A stretch of DNA of 64,000 nucleotides from an uncultured Sphingomonadales bacterium (GTDB taxonomy: Bacteria > Pseudomonadota > Alphaproteobacteria > Sphingomonadales > Rhodothalassiaceae). Numbering within the stretch: position 1 is the first letter of the stretch; the number at the start of each line of letters is the position of its first letter. Below are positions 53,927 through 63,872 of the stretch, piece by piece. The position numbers were made by a program, and so were the translations under genes. The stretch is from positions 124,001 to 188,000 of the forward strand of contig CANMND010000006.1 of the NCBI GenBank assembly GCA_947499155.1. Reading direction: 5' to 3'. Below the pieces are notes generated by a model. The model searched no databases. It was not told where the DNA came from and was given only the letters and a program-made list of their open reading frames with translations.

Positions 53927-55141
53927 CTATGCGGCGCGTTGCAGATCCAGACGCGCCCAAACAGCGCTAAGCGCCTGGACAAGATCATCCATCATGGCGT
54001 CAGTATGCATTGGGCCTGGCGTCAGACGCAGGCGTTCGGTTCCGCGCGGCACAGTCGGGTAATTGATGGGCTGCACATAAATGGAATACTCATCCAGCAG
54101 CATATCGGTCACCTGTTTGGTCATCACAGGGTCACCCACCATCAAGGGTACGATATGACTTTCCGACATCATTACAGGCAGGCCTTGCTCTTGAAGGCGA
54201 CGCTTCAAGGTGGCGGCTCGTTCCTGTTGGCTATCACGCTCGCTGCTACTGATCTTTAAATGACGGACGCTGGCAACGGCACCTGCTGCAAGAACAGGAG
54301 CAAGTGCGGTTGTGAAAATAAAACCTGCGGCATAAGAACGAACCACATCGACCAACGTCTGTGACGCGGCGATATAGCCACCCATCACACCAAATGCTTT
54401 TCCGAGTGTTCCCTCGATCACGTCAATGCGGTGCATCAGACCTTCGCGGTCAGCAATGCCGCCACCGCGCGGCCCGTACATGCCAACGGCGTGGACCTCA
54501 TCCAGAAAGGTCATGGCATTATAGCGGTCCGCAAGATCACAGATCTGTTCAATGGGGGCCACATCGCCATCCATGGAATAGACCGACTCAAAGGCAATGA
54601 GCTTGGGGCGATCAGGATCAACGGACGCGAGAAGCTCTTCCAGATGCTCCACATCATTATGGCGGAAAATATGTCTCTCTGCCCCGGAATGACGAATTCC
54701 TTGTATCATGGAGGCATGATTGAGCTGGTCAGAAAATACGACACAGTTAGGCAGGATTTTCGGCAGTGTGGAAAGACTCGCCTCGTTGGAGATGTATCCG
54801 GACGTGAACAAGAGCGCGGCTTCCTTGCCGTGAAGGTCGGCGAGCTCTCTTTCCAGCTTTACATGATATTGGTTGGTACCGGCGATATTCCGCGTGCCAC
54901 CTGCTCCTGCACCACACACCTCAAGCGCTTCATGCATGGCATCAAGAACCGATCTGTGCTGGCCCATGCCAAGATAGTCGTTTGAACACCAGACAGTGAC
55001 CGGGCGGGCATTGTCACTGGCATCATGACGATCGGCACGTGGAAACTCTCCCTTGCGCCGGGAGAGATTGGCGAAGACACGATAGCGGCCTTCCGCCTTC
55101 ACGGTGGCGATGGCATCCGAGAAAATACGCTGATAATCCAT
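53927..55141 (-). CDS. hemA: 5-aminolevulinate synthase
   Basis: 404 aa from ATG 55141. PLP enzyme of the Shemin (C4) route of heme synthesis, condensing glycine and succinyl-CoA. Signatures: [38 protein letters not shown], the [15 protein letters not shown] turn and the PLP Lys in [19 protein letters not shown]. This route is typical of alphaproteobacteria, consistent with the assignment of the host. The 203 bases between it and the MarR gene hold no obvious gene. Confidence 0.97.
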   Translation of the reverse strand: MDYQRIFSDAIATVKAEGRYRVFANLSRRKGEFPRADRHDASDNARPVTVWCSNDYLGMGQHRSVLDAMHEALEVCGAGAGGTRNIAGTNQYHVKLERELADLHGKEAALLFTSGYISNEASLSTLPKILPNCVVFSDQLNHASMIQGIRHSGAERHIFRHNDVEHLEELLASVDPDRPKLIAFESVYSMDGDVAPIEQICDLADRYNAMTFLDEVHAVGMYGPRGGGIADREGLMHRIDVIEGTLGKAFGVMGGYIAASQTLVDVVRSYAAGFIFTTALAPVLAAGAVASVRHLKISSSERDSQQERAATLKRRLQEQGLPVMMSESHIVPLMVGDPVMTKQVTDMLLDEYSIYVQPINYPTVPRGTERLRLTPGPMHTDAMMDDLVQALSAVWARLDLQRAA

Positions 55142-55347
55142 CAAGAGGTCTCACTCGCTGTCGAAATCCCTGTAGCCACAATATAGTGACCACGCGAAAA
55201 GTTCGACTATTGCATATACCAAGGGTGAGTATGGCCCAAAAAAGTAGCTTGAGCCAATCCCATTTTCTAATACGGCATAGCAGCTTTTAATCTGCTGGCA
55301 AAGATTGTCCCAATTTGGTGGATCATATGTCGCAGTTTTTCGTTGTT

Positions 55348-55860
55348 TTAAGCCGAAAAACGCAGCTTATCACTCCAGAATCGTTCAAGATTGCGAAGAG
55401 TACGACGCAGGCTGGTCATCTCATCAGGCGATAAAAGTCCGTCGTTAAGCAGTTCGTCGAGCTGTTCCAGATACATTTCGTCGATCATAGTCCGGATTTT
55501 ATAGCCTTGTTCCGTCAAGGAAATGCGTACTGCACGGCGGTCATGTTCAGCGCGCTGGTGGTCGATATATCCCATTTCCACAAGCTTTTTCAGGTTATAA
55601 GAAACGTTTGAGCCCTGATAATAGCCGCGGCTTTTCAATTCGCCAGCGGTCATTTCATGGCCGCCGATATTGTATATCAGCAGAGCCTGAACAGGGTTGA
55701 GATCACTACACCCTACTTGCTCCAGCCGATCTTTTAGAACATCAAGAAGACGTCGGTGCAGTCTTTCCACAAGGCCAAGGCAGTCCAGAAACAACGCTTT
55801 GGTTTGTGCTTGTGGCGTTTCATCTCCCATGAGAGTCGATGAAGTTGAGCGGCTCGCCAT
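55348..55860 (-). CDS. LdtR-like MarR-family regulator
   Basis: 170 aa. Winged-helix with TAGELKSRGYYQGSNVSYNL and KKLVEMGYIDHQRAEHDRRA, matching the LdtR group of MarR regulators that control L,D-transpeptidase and osmotic/cell-wall stress in alphaproteobacteria. GGAG lies 8 bases before the ATG. No target site was recognised here. Confidence 0.85.
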   Translation of the reverse strand: MASRSTSSTLMGDETPQAQTKALFLDCLGLVERLHRRLLDVLKDRLEQVGCSDLNPVQALLIYNIGGHEMTAGELKSRGYYQGSNVSYNLKKLVEMGYIDHQRAEHDRRAVRISLTEQGYKIRTMIDEMYLEQLDELLNDGLLSPDEMTSLRRTLRNLERFWSDKLRFSA

Positions 55861-55961
55861 GATCCTATCTCCAAAATGGCCTGAATTTGGACATCAGATT
55901 ACGGAAGAAACGAAAAAGAAACATTAACTATTATGAAAATTAATGGTGTATTTCGTGAATT

Positions 55962-56864
55962 TTATCGGTCAGAACCTCCTAAGGAACTAAAAAGATAGGG
56001 AAAAATAGAGGAAAAATCTTTACCGCCATACCCTTCATTCGACAATTTCGTATAAATTTCCTCTGCCAGACGCCCTGAAGGCGTGTTGGCTTTCGTTGCC
56101 ATTGCCGCGTCTTTTGCCAATCGCAGGTCCTTGAGCATCATGTCGGTGGCAAAGCCGGGTTCATAATCCTTGTTGGCGGGGGATGTGGGTACAGGACCTG
56201 GTACCGGGCAATAACTCGTCATGGACCAGCACTGGCCAGATGATGTGGAGGCAACGTCGAAGAATTTCTGGTCATCAAGGCCCAGCTTGCGGGCCAGGGC
56301 AAAGGCTTCTGATACGCCAATCATGGAAATGGCCAGTAGCATGTTATTGCAGATTTTTGCAGCTTCACCATTTCCGGCACCACCGGTATGAATAACCTTG
56401 GCACCCATCACATCAAGGAAGGGTTTGGCGGCGTCGAAGGCATCATCGGGGCCGCCTACCATGAAGGTAAGCGTACCTGCCTCAGCGCCACTGACACCAC
56501 CTGATACAGGCGCATCAACCATGGGCAGGCCGCGTTCTGCTGCCTTGGCGGCAACGGTGCGGGCGGTTTCCACATCGATGGTGGAGCTGTCGATCAGCAA
56601 GGTGCGAGGAGCGACATTGGCGATGAGGCCATTATCACCCAGATAGACCTCAGAGACGTGACGCCCGGCGGGCAGCATGGTGATGACAATCTCAGTTTTG
56701 GCTATGTCATCCAGTGAACCTGCTTTTGTTCCGCCGGCACCAACAAGCTGATCCACCTGTTTTTCACTGAGATCATGGCCAATAACGTCATGTCCTGCCT
56801 TCAAAAGATTAAGCGCCATGGGCAGTCCCATATGCCCAAGTCCGACAAAACCGATTTTCGCCAT
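55962..56864 (-). CDS. mmsB: 3-hydroxyisobutyrate dehydrogenase
   Basis: 300 aa from ATG 56864 (GGGGAGAG upstream). NAD-binding GFVGLGHMGLPMALNLLKAG, substrate-site motif DAPVSGGVSGAEAGTL, catalytic Lys in GNGEAAKICNNMLLAISMIG. It oxidises 3-hydroxyisobutyrate in valine breakdown. The upstream gene, 71 bases away on the same strand, encodes the hydrolase that makes its substrate. Confidence 0.94.
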   Translation of the reverse strand: MAKIGFVGLGHMGLPMALNLLKAGHDVIGHDLSEKQVDQLVGAGGTKAGSLDDIAKTEIVITMLPAGRHVSEVYLGDNGLIANVAPRTLLIDSSTIDVETARTVAAKAAERGLPMVDAPVSGGVSGAEAGTLTFMVGGPDDAFDAAKPFLDVMGAKVIHTGGAGNGEAAKICNNMLLAISMIGVSEAFALARKLGLDDQKFFDVASTSSGQCWSMTSYCPVPGPVPTSPANKDYEPGFATDMMLKDLRLAKDAAMATKANTPSGRLAEEIYTKLSNEGYGGKDFSSIFPYLFSSLGGSDR

Positions 56865-56935
56865 TCTAGCTCTCCCCATACCGTGCGCCGGAGAATGGTC
56901 CGGTGTCTTTTTGTTAATTCAGGTTGTCTTGTCCG

Positions 56936-57997
56936 TCAAAATGTCAGTTCGTCCTCGCCCAGATCATCGAAATGGGCGGCAATAGCGTCGTGATCGATAT
57001 CTGCAAGCCGTGCCGGAGACCAGACCGGATTGCGATCCTTGTCGATCAGGATAGCCCGCACGCCTTCAAGAAAGTCCGGGTCCATCTCAAGAATACGATT
57101 GACGATGCGGTATTCCATTTGCAGGCACTGGTCGAGTGTAAGAGATGCGCCACGGCGGTGGGCTTCAAAGCTCAGTTCCAGTGATGTGGGGGACTTTGTC
57201 AGCAGGTCCTTATACGTCTCACGCGCCCACTCGTTGGAGCCGGCCATCAGTGAGTCGATAATGGCACCTACAGACTCATGAGAAAAATGAGTGTCGATTT
57301 GCTGTCTGATAGCGGCAAGAGGTGCCTGCTCCTCACGCTTTGCAGAAAAATCATCAAGAATGACGCCAACCTCTGCCGGACCCATGGGCAGGGGGGCTTC
57401 AACAAGGCGGGCCTTCATTTCAGTCAGCGCCTCAGACGGCACATAATGCGTGGCGATGTTGGTATAAAGGCAATCTGCAGCCCGGGCGCGATAGCCTGTG
57501 AGGGCCAGATAAAGGCCAAGTTTGCCCGGCAGGCGTGGCAGAAAATAAGAGCCACCTACATCCGGGATAAGGCCCAGATTGGTCTCTGGCATTGCAAACA
57601 TCGTACGTTCGGTCGTGACCCGATATCGGCCATGAATCGATATGCCAACGCCGCCTCCCATGGTGATGCCATCAAGCAGCGCCACATAGGGTTTGGGAAA
57701 ATGGAAAATGGCCGCATTCATTCGGTATTCGTCGCGAAAGAATAAACGTCCTTCATTGTCGCCGTCTTTTGCTGCTTGTGCGACTTTAAGGACATCGCCT
57801 CCTGCACAAAAACTTCTGTCGCCTTCGCCTTCAATAATCACGGCACCTACGGAGTCGTCCATAGCCCATTCATCAAGCTGTTTCTTGATTGTCACGCACA
57901 TATCGCGGGTGAGGGCGTTGAGTGCCTTGGGGCGGTTTAGAAGCAAAAACCCGATATGGCCGCGTTGCGATACGATAACGTCTTCAGTATGTGTCAC
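56936..57997 (-). CDS. 3-hydroxyisobutyryl-CoA hydrolase (crotonase family)
   Basis: 353 aa from GTG 57997 with GAGG 7 bases upstream; a longer frame to 58117 has no good start. Crotonase motifs: RPKALNALTRDMCVTIKKQL, FCAGGDVLKVAQAAKDGD, and the acidic active-site region GLIPDVGGSYFLPRLPGKLG. The substrate assignment follows the linkage to mmsB, since this class closes the valine pathway. Confidence 0.9.
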   Translation of the reverse strand: MTHTEDVIVSQRGHIGFLLLNRPKALNALTRDMCVTIKKQLDEWAMDDSVGAVIIEGEGDRSFCAGGDVLKVAQAAKDGDNEGRLFFRDEYRMNAAIFHFPKPYVALLDGITMGGGVGISIHGRYRVTTERTMFAMPETNLGLIPDVGGSYFLPRLPGKLGLYLALTGYRARAADCLYTNIATHYVPSEALTEMKARLVEAPLPMGPAEVGVILDDFSAKREEQAPLAAIRQQIDTHFSHESVGAIIDSLMAGSNEWARETYKDLLTKSPTSLELSFEAHRRGASLTLDQCLQMEYRIVNRILEMDPDFLEGVRAILIDKDRNPVWSPARLADIDHDAIAAHFDDLGEDELTF

Positions 57998-58182
57998 GTG
58001 TGTGCCTCGTCGTGGATTTGGGGACGGTCGATGGAAATTTGTCTTTAGCATAGTCTTAAGACGCGATGGGACAAGATCGGTGAGTCTGTCCGGCAAATAT
58101 GATTTCATAATATGCAAGGATTGTCCGACAGATAAAGGGCGTCAGTGTAAATATGAGGGTGGACGATGGTGTAGGGGATATT

Positions 58183-58770
58183 TCAGCCGACGATCGTTCC
58201 GCCAAACCAGATATAAAAACCAGCCACAAGTCCGTTGGATAGCAACATCAGTCCGGTGAATTTGAGGACAGAAAGGCCTCCCATTCCCGCCAGAACCACT
58301 GTCGTCTCGGCAAGAATCGGGACAGGGCGACAGATGAAAAGCGCCAGCGGACTGGATGCGTCCATGTAGCGTTCGACCTGTGCGCATGTTCGTGGGCTGG
58401 TCATGCGCGCCAGTGCAAAGCGCCCGGGATAACGGCCCAGATAATATCCAAAATAGGCGCCTGCCATGAAACCTGTGAACAAGACGGCAAAGCCCCATAC
58501 GCCGCCGATAAGCGTTCCCGCACCGAGGGCGACCAGGCTTGACGGTACGGGCAAGAGGACATCAAGCGTCAACGCTGCAATGATTATAAGCGACAGCAAA
58601 TAAACACCGGGATTCTTTGCTATCAAAAGGTCTCCTGCCGTCTCGAACCAATCCCCGGCGAGAAGGAAAGGCAGCATCACAAGGGTCACAATGATCACGG
58701 ACACCCAAAGTAAGGTCTGTTTGGGGTTGGCGCCTGACATTGGATTATGAGTGTGCTGCCTTTGTTGCAT
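58183..58770 (-). CDS. DedA/VTT-domain membrane protein
   Basis: 195 aa with about five spans. It has the VTT core: DVLLPVPSSLVALGAGTLIG, GGVWGFAVLFTGFMAGAYFG, YYLGRYPGRFALARM and FICRPVPILAETTVVLAGMG. DedA proteins are thought to flip lipids such as undecaprenyl phosphate or to support membrane homeostasis. It is followed (upstream on the strand) by the unrelated 588-aa gene. Confidence 0.88.
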   Translation of the reverse strand: MQQRQHTHNPMSGANPKQTLLWVSVIIVTLVMLPFLLAGDWFETAGDLLIAKNPGVYLLSLIIIAALTLDVLLPVPSSLVALGAGTLIGGVWGFAVLFTGFMAGAYFGYYLGRYPGRFALARMTSPRTCAQVERYMDASSPLALFICRPVPILAETTVVLAGMGGLSVLKFTGLMLLSNGLVAGFYIWFGGTIVG

Positions 58771-58782
58771 TTGGTCCTGCCT

Positions 58783-60549
58783 TCAGGAATTCAGATAGGC
58801 TTCAAGTACCGCTACGCGTTCAGGCGACATGGCCCGGGTCAGGGGCATGTAAAGTGCGGTCGGCCTGTATTCTTTTGACAATCGTTGAAGAATCACAGGG
58901 CCGGTGGCTTTTATGGTTCCCTCGTAATTGAGCGGAATGCGCATCGACATGGCAGGAAACACCACATAAAAATACCGCAGGATATTCTCATAAACATAAT
59001 CCCAGTCCGGCCCACCAGCCGGGATCGGTGGAAGGTCGCCTACAGGATATTTGCGGAAATTTATGAAAGTATCTGCGGTATTGCTCTGTTTTGAATCAAT
59101 GGTGATAGCCTCAAAGCCCGGTTTGCTTCCAGGGCGGTCTTTGACCTCGAACGTCAGGGATGTTGACCCGCCACGCACGTTGACGATTTCGGGAAAAGAC
59201 AGGAATTTCGGATTCTCCAGGATGCCCGACTTGCCGCTGGTCAGTGTGAACAGGGTGTCTTGTGATAACGGACCGCCCAGCCAACGCACCTGCATTGTGA
59301 TGGTCAGATCCTGCGAGGTTCCATCTTCATTGAAATATATGTTGCGCGGATCGCCATAAATGCGCAGTGGCTTTTCTTCGATCCGGACTGCGTTATTGCC
59401 ATTTTTGCCCGATATCGTGATAGGCGAGGATTTAAGAGCAGGTATCTGTTCTGAATTAACGGCCAGATCGAAAATGCCGCCATAGACATAATAGTTTTCA
59501 GGTAGCGGGTTAAATTTGGTCAGGCTCGCACCGTTGACAGAAATTGTCAGGTCGCCAAAGTCCACATTGGGGCCGATGGGTCCGGTGAAGTCTTTGCGGT
59601 CCGCTCGTAATTTGGCCTTGGGCAGAAGGCTGACCATATCGAGCGACAAAATTGCGTTTGTTTCATCCAGAAGTGCAACGCCCGATGCACCGCCCAATGT
59701 GGTGTTTTCAAGCCAGCGCCCAGGCGGCACCGTATCCGGTTCACCGTCAAGTGCGGCGCCGATGGTCCCGATGACATGGCCGCTTGAAGGATTGCTGCTG
59801 TTGCGGTTGTTTTTATAGTCCGCCTGCAGTTCAGGCGTGGACATATAAGGCAAGCATTCAAAGACCGAAAAGCGCATGACAATGCCGCGAATCCCAGGCG
59901 TGTTCATCAAGTCGTTCAAAATCGGGATAGACGAGTCATAGGACACGACGGACTCGATCGGGAACGTGACCTGAAATGTCCCATTGGCGGCGTATGAGCC
60001 AGGCGCATCCACGGTTTCTTCATTTGGCTGCATCCGCAGGCCCAGGAACTGGGAATCGCATTTGCTATCACCATGAATCAAGAGCGCCGGTTTGTCAGAT
60101 GCGCCGATCTGAAGCCCACCAATGAATATCTGTGTCGTCTGGCTGCTTGTGGGATCAAGGTCCACCATGACAGCGCTGCCGACCGGTCCTGCCCCGGTGA
60201 TGGGGTCCAGTGCTCCAAGGAGATAAACCGGCAATTCTGACATCCGTGTATCCGTTGTGACCTTGCCGGGATGGCCGGCTGAAGACACCTTGGCATTGTG
60301 AAAGGTGACACCATGATCGCCATAATAGTTCCAGCCACCCAGTGTATAATAGCTCACTCCGTCTCTGAGGGCCGGCTGCCTCAATTCATGTATGAGGTCT
60401 TCGTCTGATTTTGAGCTGGTGACCATAGTGTGGACGACATTGATCAAAGGGCCACCTGTGGCTTCTTCATAATCTTCGTTGTTGGTGGTATCCACATTGG
60501 TCTGGAATCCACCCCAGAAATTGATACGTGGTCCGTTCAGATAGCTCAT
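58783..60549 (-). CDS. Uncharacterised 588-aa protein coupled to a heme-motif lipoprotein
   Basis: Its ATG overlaps the lipoprotein stop as ATGA, so the pair is translated together. It begins MSYLNGPRINFWGGFQTNVD, with no signal peptide, then beta-rich segments (LPVYLLGALDPITGAGPVG, YYVYGGIFDLAVNSEQIPAL) and an Ig-like part near residues 400-500 (SFPEIVNVRGGSTSLTFEVK). The C-terminus is helical with ILRYFYVVFPAMSMRIPLNY. I recognise no family. It may be a cytoplasmic or surface partner of the lipoprotein. Confidence 0.8.
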   Translation of the reverse strand: MSYLNGPRINFWGGFQTNVDTTNNEDYEEATGGPLINVVHTMVTSSKSDEDLIHELRQPALRDGVSYYTLGGWNYYGDHGVTFHNAKVSSAGHPGKVTTDTRMSELPVYLLGALDPITGAGPVGSAVMVDLDPTSSQTTQIFIGGLQIGASDKPALLIHGDSKCDSQFLGLRMQPNEETVDAPGSYAANGTFQVTFPIESVVSYDSSIPILNDLMNTPGIRGIVMRFSVFECLPYMSTPELQADYKNNRNSSNPSSGHVIGTIGAALDGEPDTVPPGRWLENTTLGGASGVALLDETNAILSLDMVSLLPKAKLRADRKDFTGPIGPNVDFGDLTISVNGASLTKFNPLPENYYVYGGIFDLAVNSEQIPALKSSPITISGKNGNNAVRIEEKPLRIYGDPRNIYFNEDGTSQDLTITMQVRWLGGPLSQDTLFTLTSGKSGILENPKFLSFPEIVNVRGGSTSLTFEVKDRPGSKPGFEAITIDSKQSNTADTFINFRKYPVGDLPPIPAGGPDWDYVYENILRYFYVVFPAMSMRIPLNYEGTIKATGPVILQRLSKEYRPTALYMPLTRAMSPERVAVLEAYLNS

Positions 60550-61787
60550 TGTGCGTCTCCGGGATTGGCTGGCGCCTGTGCGTGCAAAAGAATGAAGCTG
60601 AAATCGGTCTTGACCAGCGTCCCTCCGGGCACTCTTGCGGTGAAGTGGCAGGCCATGCAGCTGCTTGTAGGCTGGATGTAGCTTTCAAGGGTTACATTGG
60701 CGGCAATATTGGGTGTTGGTGTTCCCATGGGATTGCCCGGATCTTGAGGGTCGAGCGGATACTGGGACGTCACCAGTTCATAATATTGAAAAGGCGTGCC
60801 CTTAAGTGCGCTTTGATAGGCTTCGTTGACGGCGACGGCTTCGGGATGCAAAGGCGTCACTCTGGTTAATTGATTGGGATCGCCAAAGGGCTGGCCGCTA
60901 TGTTCTGGCGAAATATTGGGTGTGCAATACTGGCCTGTGCAATTTGGATTGTAGAAGGATGTGTGGATACCGCCCGATACGGTGACATTATCCACCTGTT
61001 CGAACGTCGCCCAGACCCATTGCGGGAAGCCTTCGGCCTTGACGATGATGTGGAGGCCTACAAGTCCGGCCACGCCTTCCTTGAATTCACCCGTTGGCTT
61101 GCCGTTTGTACCATAAACCTCAAAGATGGCCGGGCGCGTAAAGTAGCGGCTGTGGTCGTCATCGGCCTGAAGCCAGCGCCATGCGGCTTTTACCTCTAGT
61201 GAGTTATCAAGGAACTCAATATCTGTCGCTGTTGTGACGGTATCCAAATTGTAAAAATCGTTCTGGCGGATATAGTCATAGGATATTTTGTTGATGGAGA
61301 TCTGGTAATAAACCGGATTGTTTTTCTGGTCGATCAGCCAGCCACCGACTGGTTGCATGATTTCATCCTTGATGTCGGACGAAACCTTGGAGATTTCGGA
61401 AAATTCCAATTCTGATTTTGCCGGACTTTCCCAAGGGCCGGGATCCACGGCGCCGGGAAGGAAGGTCTCATCGGTGGTTTTATAGCTGATCCATACGACC
61501 TTGGTGCTGTCCCCGATCATGCGGTTACAGTCTGGCACGCCACGAGCCTCTGCTTTGGCAGGCCAGTTGGCAGCAACAAACATCTGCCAGGCATAATCAT
61601 TGAAAGCCTTCAGCCCTGCCGATGGTGCAGGTGCGTGTTCAGGGTACTGGCACGACAGCGCCAGGTTGGCAGGCTCAGTCAGATTGTCGGGTGCATTTTG
61701 GGTCTCATCGTGAGTGCGAGGCGAGCATGCACTTGCGGTTAATGCAATGGCGGCAATGCCGCATGCCAGAATTTTGTAACGCATCAT
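60546..61787 (-). CDS. Lipoprotein with single c-type heme motif, unknown function
   Basis: 413 aa. Lipoprotein signal with lipobox ending LTASAC (Cys at residue 21). AAGGTGGG precedes the ATG. Mature part with SCQYPEHAPAPSAGLKAFND and AWQMFVAANWPAKAEARGV, ending with a heme c motif SSCMACHFTARVPGG 35 residues before the C-terminus. Cysteine pairs elsewhere (FYNPNCTGQYCTPN) may form a disulfide. It resembles uncharacterised heme proteins of several bacteria. It faces the TonB receptor gene across 138 bases. Confidence 0.82.
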   Translation of the reverse strand: MMRYKILACGIAAIALTASACSPRTHDETQNAPDNLTEPANLALSCQYPEHAPAPSAGLKAFNDYAWQMFVAANWPAKAEARGVPDCNRMIGDSTKVVWISYKTTDETFLPGAVDPGPWESPAKSELEFSEISKVSSDIKDEIMQPVGGWLIDQKNNPVYYQISINKISYDYIRQNDFYNLDTVTTATDIEFLDNSLEVKAAWRWLQADDDHSRYFTRPAIFEVYGTNGKPTGEFKEGVAGLVGLHIIVKAEGFPQWVWATFEQVDNVTVSGGIHTSFYNPNCTGQYCTPNISPEHSGQPFGDPNQLTRVTPLHPEAVAVNEAYQSALKGTPFQYYELVTSQYPLDPQDPGNPMGTPTPNIAANVTLESYIQPTSSCMACHFTARVPGGTLVKTDFSFILLHAQAPANPGDAQ

Positions 61788-61925
61788 TTCCCACCTTAAA
61801 GAGATTTAATTTTGATAAACACTTTTTAGTCGAATCGATGTTACTGATAATATAAAGATGAGAATAAATCATCATAAAATCTAGTGCAGGCTGTATATTT
61901 AATGAAAAAAAGCAAGGGTACCTGC

Positions 61926-63830
61926 ATGGTTGGCAGGATTGGGGCATGTGTGAATATCGCTGTGTTGGCTGTCCCGTTGTCTTTCATATCTGTTGCAGTA
62001 TCGGCGCTGGATAAAACCGGAATCGACGAACTGGTCGTGACCGGAAAGCCTTTGGTTGCATCAAATATCATGCAATCGGCAGGCTATGTGAGGCTGTCCC
62101 GTTCTGATATTGAGCGACTCAATCCCTTGTCAGCCGTTGACCTGTTGAACAGCATTCCAGGTCTTTATGTTTCGCAAAATGGTGGTCCGGGCGGCATCAG
62201 CAGTCTTCATATCCGGGGGGCGGAAGCGAATTTTACGCTGATTTTGCTGGATGGCATTCCAGTCAATGACCCGATGGACGCCCGTGGCGGCACCTTTGAT
62301 CTTGCTCGGATCCCCGTCCAGTCGATTGCCGCTGTCGAGGTGATTAAGGGCCCCTTGGCTGCGCTTCATCGGCAGGGCAGTGTAGCGGGTGTTGTCAATA
62401 TCATCACCCAGCTGTCGGGCGACCAGCCAACGCGGGTGAGGGCTTTTGCAGAAGGCGGAACAGACTCGTCCTATAAGGCGTCGGCTTCATTATCCGGCCA
62501 GTGGGGTAGTGGGCACGCATACCGCATATCAGGTGGCTATCAGGATCTGGGCCGGGCGGTGGAAGGCAGCCGATCCGACAGCGCCTTTGCTGAAGCGAAT
62601 CTAAGGTTTGCCATCGCAGATGAAGCCGAGCTTGCCTTTGGTGGGCTTTATATGGACGGGCAAAGAACCAGCTTTCCCGATGATAGTGGCGGCCCCATGT
62701 TTGCAGTTTTGCGCGAGCTTGACCGGGCAGACCAGTCGGACCTGACGCTTTCTGCGCGGTATAAACAGAATGTTACCGACAAGGCCAAAGTCCTCACAAC
62801 CCTCGTCTGGCATCGTCAGCGCCGGGATGAACAAAGTCCCGGTGTGTTCCCTAACATGGCCGTTCCTCCTAATGGGGCAGATAGCAGGTTCGATCGGCTT
62901 GAGGCCAATATTACCGGAAATTTTGAGCTGACCGAGCGTATCCAGCTCACAGCAGGCGGTGACTATATTCACGAAAACGGCACGAGCCAGGGCTTTTTAT
63001 TTGACCCTTCGATCTTCCCCGTTGATTTTTCTTTCTCGCGGGACACCTATGCCGGATTTTTTGACTTGCGGCTGAAGCCTCTGGAGCGGGTGACGTTGAT
63101 ATCGGGCTTGCGGATCAGTGATTGGCAGGGGCAAAGCGTCGTCCTGTCCCCATTTTTTGGCGCGGACATTGCCCTTGATAATCAGGGTACGGTCTTTGAA
63201 GTGCATTGGGGCGAGGCGGTGAAACCGCCATCTTTCTTTTCCCTTGGCCATCCTTTGGTCGGCAATCCCGATTTGCTGCCTGAGCGCGCCGACATGCTGG
63301 AATTCAGCCTTGTGACACCAAATGACCGCGCACTGTCTGCCTCGGTCACGGTATTTTTCAACGACTATCAGGATCTTGTGGATTTTGATTCCGCAGGATT
63401 TTCTCTGGTCAACAGGCCCGGTGTTTCGTCAGACGGTGTGGATATGAGCCTTCATGCGCGTCTTCATAAAACCCTTGATCTGTCTGCCAGTGCGACACGC
63501 GCAAAAACCCGGATTGACGGATCGAAAGAGCGCCTGCCACAGCGCCCGGACTGGCAGCAGCGTCTTGAGCTTACATGGCAGCCTGTGGACTCATTTTCCT
63601 TGGTAGTGGCAGGACTTCATATCGGAAAGCGTCTGGCGACTTCACAGGTGACAGGGGCTGTGATGCTTCCTGATGCGTTCAGGTTTGATGTGCGTGCGCA
63701 TCTCCGGCTGGACGAGAACTGGTCTATGGTCTTAAGCGTCGATAATGTGGCAGATCATCGCTATCAGGAAGCGGTTGGCTTTCCTGTTCCCGGCCTTCAG
63801 GCGCGGTTTGGTATCAGGGCGAGCTTTTGA
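61926..63830 (+). CDS. TonB-dependent outer-membrane receptor (BtuB-like)
   Basis: 634 aa from ATG 61926 (AAGGG upstream; ATG 61902 is also open). Signal peptide (VNIAVLAVPLSFISVAVSA), TonB-box-like DELVVTG, plug domain with VDLLNSIPGLYVSQNGGPGG, LLDGIPVNDPMDARGGT and IKGPLAALHRQGSVAGVVNI, then a barrel ending in a C-terminal Phe. The size fits cobalamin/siderophore-type receptors, but the ligand cannot be told. It is divergent from the heme lipoprotein pair. Confidence 0.9.
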   Translation: MVGRIGACVNIAVLAVPLSFISVAVSALDKTGIDELVVTGKPLVASNIMQSAGYVRLSRSDIERLNPLSAVDLLNSIPGLYVSQNGGPGGISSLHIRGAEANFTLILLDGIPVNDPMDARGGTFDLARIPVQSIAAVEVIKGPLAALHRQGSVAGVVNIITQLSGDQPTRVRAFAEGGTDSSYKASASLSGQWGSGHAYRISGGYQDLGRAVEGSRSDSAFAEANLRFAIADEAELAFGGLYMDGQRTSFPDDSGGPMFAVLRELDRADQSDLTLSARYKQNVTDKAKVLTTLVWHRQRRDEQSPGVFPNMAVPPNGADSRFDRLEANITGNFELTERIQLTAGGDYIHENGTSQGFLFDPSIFPVDFSFSRDTYAGFFDLRLKPLERVTLISGLRISDWQGQSVVLSPFFGADIALDNQGTVFEVHWGEAVKPPSFFSLGHPLVGNPDLLPERADMLEFSLVTPNDRALSASVTVFFNDYQDLVDFDSAGFSLVNRPGVSSDGVDMSLHARLHKTLDLSASATRAKTRIDGSKERLPQRPDWQQRLELTWQPVDSFSLVVAGLHIGKRLATSQVTGAVMLPDAFRFDVRAHLRLDENWSMVLSVDNVADHRYQEAVGFPVPGLQARFGIRASF

Positions 63831-63872
63831 TGGTGCCTGTGTCGGACCCTTTGATTCTTTGGCCCTTACCTC

